Shown here: positions 61,201 through 64,000 of the stretch, one piece after another | Layout of the letters: each line of letters opens with the position of its first letter | Numbering within the stretch: the stretch's first letter is position 1 | DNA from: Phoebastria nigripes | Taxonomy: Eukaryota; Chordata; Aves; Procellariiformes; Diomedeidae | Length of the DNA: 64,000 bases | Assembly (NCBI GenBank): GCA_035582835.1 | Contig: JAYKAV010002519.1 | Span: 811,824 to 875,823 of the forward strand | Reading direction: 5' to 3' | The notes under the pieces: generated by a model | Told to the model about the DNA's origin: nothing | The model's database searches: none | What the model saw: only the letters and a program-made list of their open reading frames with translations | Position numbers and translations under genes: made by a program

Positions 61201-64000
61201 CAAACGAGCTGCTGCCAAATAGAGGACAGACGGCAACAGGGAAACCCATCTCAGCTGCTTTCCTCCTCAATTTGCAGTTACACCCCCTACCATTTTTCCC
61301 CTTAAAAGCTTATCTAGCTCCTCATAAAATTATTTATTGTTATTGCTATATGGGTTGTTTATTCAGTCGATGAAGGACAGGCTCCAGCAGCCCTCCCTCC
61401 CCTATCCCTCCAGGCCCTTACCTCTCCTTGTCTTCAGCCGATGCTGCCTTTTCTTCTGGCTTGGCTCAGCCTTGCTCAGCTCCCGTAGCCCCATCTCCCC
61501 TTCACAGTCCTGTGCCTTTTTAACCACCTCTTCTCCAGAGAAGCAGGGACTCCTTTTAGTGCATCTGAAGGGGCTCTTAAGCAGAGAGGTGTGAAAACGC
61601 TACAGCACAGAGAGAGAGGTGAAAAAAATCATGCGGTTTGGTTGTTCGGTTTAAAAGAAGAAAGCCAAGCATTTTGCAGCATAGCCTTGAATTTTCCTCT
61701 ATGTGAAGAGGAATATTATGTGCATTTGTTACAAAGGTACCAAAGCTTGAGCACGTAAAGCTATCGTATTTGCACCAGAAGCATTAGAGAAGAGACGTTT
61801 CAGGAGTCATAGCCCCGAAAGGTGGCCGCTTCTCTTCTTATTCTGGCTACAGACCATGAGAGGAGCCTAGAAGCTAAAAATGGAGAGTCCCATCCAAGTG
61901 ACATGGAGAAGAGCATCTGACTGCAGTGTATTGAAAAGGCAAGGGGAAAAGCAGGGAAGAGCAGGGAAGGTGAGCTCTTCTGCAAAAGCACCTGAGCAGG
62001 GAAGGAGCCACTGTGATGGAGACAAGGCCAAATGCAGACTGTGCTCTTTGGATACAGGGCAGACAGAAGAAGACTTAAGCCTCCATAGAGCCGCTGGGGT
62101 GTCAGTGTCAGTGCCGACATCTCCAGTTAACAGCACTTGGGATGTTTACACATATTCACTCATGCCAGTCTCCATGATGGCTCAGATTACTACAGCAGAA
62201 AGAGTGGGACAAGACAGAAGGACAAGAGGCAACCAGTTTGCTTTGCAGGAGGGACAATCTCAGCTGGCTTTGGGGAAAGATTTCGACCTTTGGCAGAAGT
62301 GCAACACATGAAGGGGCTGCCCTAGGGGGAGGTTGCGACGGGAGAGACGGCAGAGCTCCAGCTCCCGTTTGCTCTGCAGTCACCAGAGGGGCTCAATCCA
62401 CCACCCATGTGCAGAGGACGGCTGATGCCTTCTTCTTCCTTTCTGTATCATTGCTCTTCTTTCCTGTGCTTTTCTTTCCCTGCATGTCCCAGCATGCCCT
62501 TTCCAAACCTTCAGACAAGACACTCAGCAATAAAGCGAGTGGCATTGAGTGGTCATTGAGTGAAACCAAGGAGTGTGAAGCTGGCACTTCACTGAGATGA
62601 ATGGGGTGTAAAGGTTCACACTTTTCTGTTAAGGTTGTCTGCAGACTCAGACAGACAACCTTACATTAATTAGACTATGGGAAGATTTTCTTGGCAAACA
62701 AAATGGTTAGAAATTCACTTGTTTTAACAGAAGCTTAGATTTGGTACTCTATGACACAGTCACGCCAGTCTTGTTAACTCATCAAATAGCTGAGTCTTGG
62801 ACACAAGGAAGTTATTTTACATGCAATTACAGAGAAAAACTGCAATTTCTCCCTAAACAAAAGGAACTTTTCCAGACAGCTCCAGCCTGTGCTCTTGTCT
62901 TTACAGTTCGGTACTCATTGAAGAGCAGTTCTAGTCTGAGGATTATCTTTTCAGAAAATAGCACAGTCAGACTCCATATTTACATTTTTTCCAGAGGCTT
63001 CCAGATCAACCCACCTTGTTAAAAGTAAAAAGAACATAATTTCTTTTTCCCAGACTACTTGTCCTCCAAATCCAGCCTGGAACCAAAATTTTCCACTGTC
63101 TCAGGAATCATCAGTAATAAGGATCTAAAATGTAGTCAGGAGTTTTAACCATCTTAGTCATTGCTCTGGTACCCCCAGGGTATGCGGGAAGACTACAGCC
63201 GGCCTGTAGGTCCTTTCTGTACGGTTGCAAGGGCACACGCATGGTCCCGCTGTCGCTGTGCCTGCCTGCTGCTGCTCGCCTGTTAGCACACGTGGTGCCT
63301 GGCNCAGGTAACCTGCCATATTGACAGCCACACACTTTTTCTCTTACCCTCAAAATAAAGGGTTACCCCTTCCTTCTTCATTCCTGGCTGGTCACAAGGT
63401 GGGCTCACCCAGCTGCCAAACTGCCAAGATCTCCATGAAACAACATACAGAATTCACTTTTTTTTTTAATCAGAGTAAGATAGTTTTCATGCTAATTCAA
63501 ATTCCCACTGTACCTCTGGGAGGAATACTCACTCTAAGCAGTGGTAGCTAAGCTAAAGGAAAAGAAGTAAAACCCAAGTAACTAAGTCCTAACACCAGGC
63601 TTCATCTTGCCCCTTCCAGTTCTTGATGCACAGAGCCAGAGTTCTTGGCAGAGATGGACCATGCATTGGTGGCTGGGATGTCCAGCCCAGGTGAGAGGTG
63701 CTGGGCTCTCTTCTTTCAGGCAGAAGACCTGTTATGCCTTTGGTCAGTTCTGCTTCTAGCTGGCTACCATATTTTGGGGAGGGAGGGAGGGGACTTTCCC
63801 TGTCTGAGTTTTAAAGGGGAAAGATCACACACTCCTAATTTTGTGAAATTAGTTCTCCTGGTTCCAATGGAGCCCACCAACTTGTTCATGACTTTCAGGA
63901 GATTTGCTCAGGGAAACACCTGATTGGAAATCACAGTCAGACACCTAGTCCTGACAATGGCACTTTTGGGTCTTCCCAGAGATTTAGGCACTGGGAAATG
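52294..64000. other. Intergenic DNA, no gene seen
   Basis: Mostly unique sequence. Minor items: CCAGAT repeated three times at about 55384-55402, a GC-rich patch at 56280-56560, an AAAC microsatellite at about 57141-57160, a short GT run near 59750 and an A/C-rich stretch at 60197-60240. I looked for TPH2 exons, the expected neighbour, and found none. Ambiguous bases at 59115, 60222 and 63304. Confidence 0.6.
57141..57160 (+). repeat. AAAC microsatellite
   Basis: About five tandem copies of a CAAA/AAAC tetranucleotide, with a short A-rich lead-in on the left. Simple repeat without further context. Confidence 0.85.

Noticed and set aside
62238..62600. 120-codon plus-strand open frame
   Set aside because: No recognisable domain; the C-terminal half is low-complexity hydrophobic followed by unrelated sequence.
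1..64000. CRISPR arrays, operons, tRNA or rRNA genes
   Set aside because: No regularly spaced repeats, no tRNA-like box pairs and no rRNA sequence seen. The window is vertebrate nuclear DNA, where arrays and operons are not expected.

Overview
This window looks like bird nuclear DNA. The evidence is four CR1 LINE fragments, including a 1.1-kb copy ending in the octamer-type CR1 tail, a solo LTR of a type common in bird genomes, an otherwise repeat-poor AT-rich background and one sharp CpG island. A scatter of single ambiguous bases suggests a draft assembly. I cannot name the species; a neoavian bird is my guess from the repeat types and is weakly held.

The only gene I can support is the first coding exon of TRHDE (thyrotropin-releasing-hormone-degrading ectoenzyme, also called pyroglutamyl peptidase II), on the minus strand at about 3276-4093. 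It lies inside a CpG island of about 2.5 kb (about 2580-5065). The exon encodes the cytoplasmic tail, the single membrane anchor, an acidic low-complexity stalk and the start of the M1 aminopeptidase N-terminal domain. It ends at a GT donor whose next in-frame codon is a stop. Bases 1-3275 are therefore the 5' part of TRHDE intron 1, and the remaining exons, including the zinc-binding catalytic motif, lie to the left of the window. Upstream of the start codon (rising coordinates) are a probable GC-rich 5'UTR with four upstream ATGs and a palindromic TATA element at 4745-4752. The last upstream ORF ends by overlapping the TRHDE start codon as TGATG.

From about 5.07 kb to 64 kb I see no protein-coding gene. 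This is the upstream flank of TRHDE. From mammalian gene order the next gene would be TPH2, but I find none of its exons here. The supported contents of this flank are all repeats: an old CR1 fragment (29.6-30.0 kb), a degraded CR1 (33.2-34.0 kb), a solo LTR with a perfect 5-bp target duplication (39,775-40,376), a well-preserved 5'-truncated CR1 with a reverse-transcriptase reading frame broken by one frameshift and a cluster of ambiguous bases (44.8-45.9 kb), and a short CR1 3' end (52.0-52.3 kb). There are also two likely relics of ancient amniote repeats, several homopolymer and GT-rich tracts and small tandem duplications. All five clear retroelements are in the plus orientation, opposite to TRHDE. 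I found no CRISPR array, tRNA, rRNA or operon-like organisation, and nothing I would call a new multi-gene system. The most interesting local feature is the upstream-ORF layout of the TRHDE leader.
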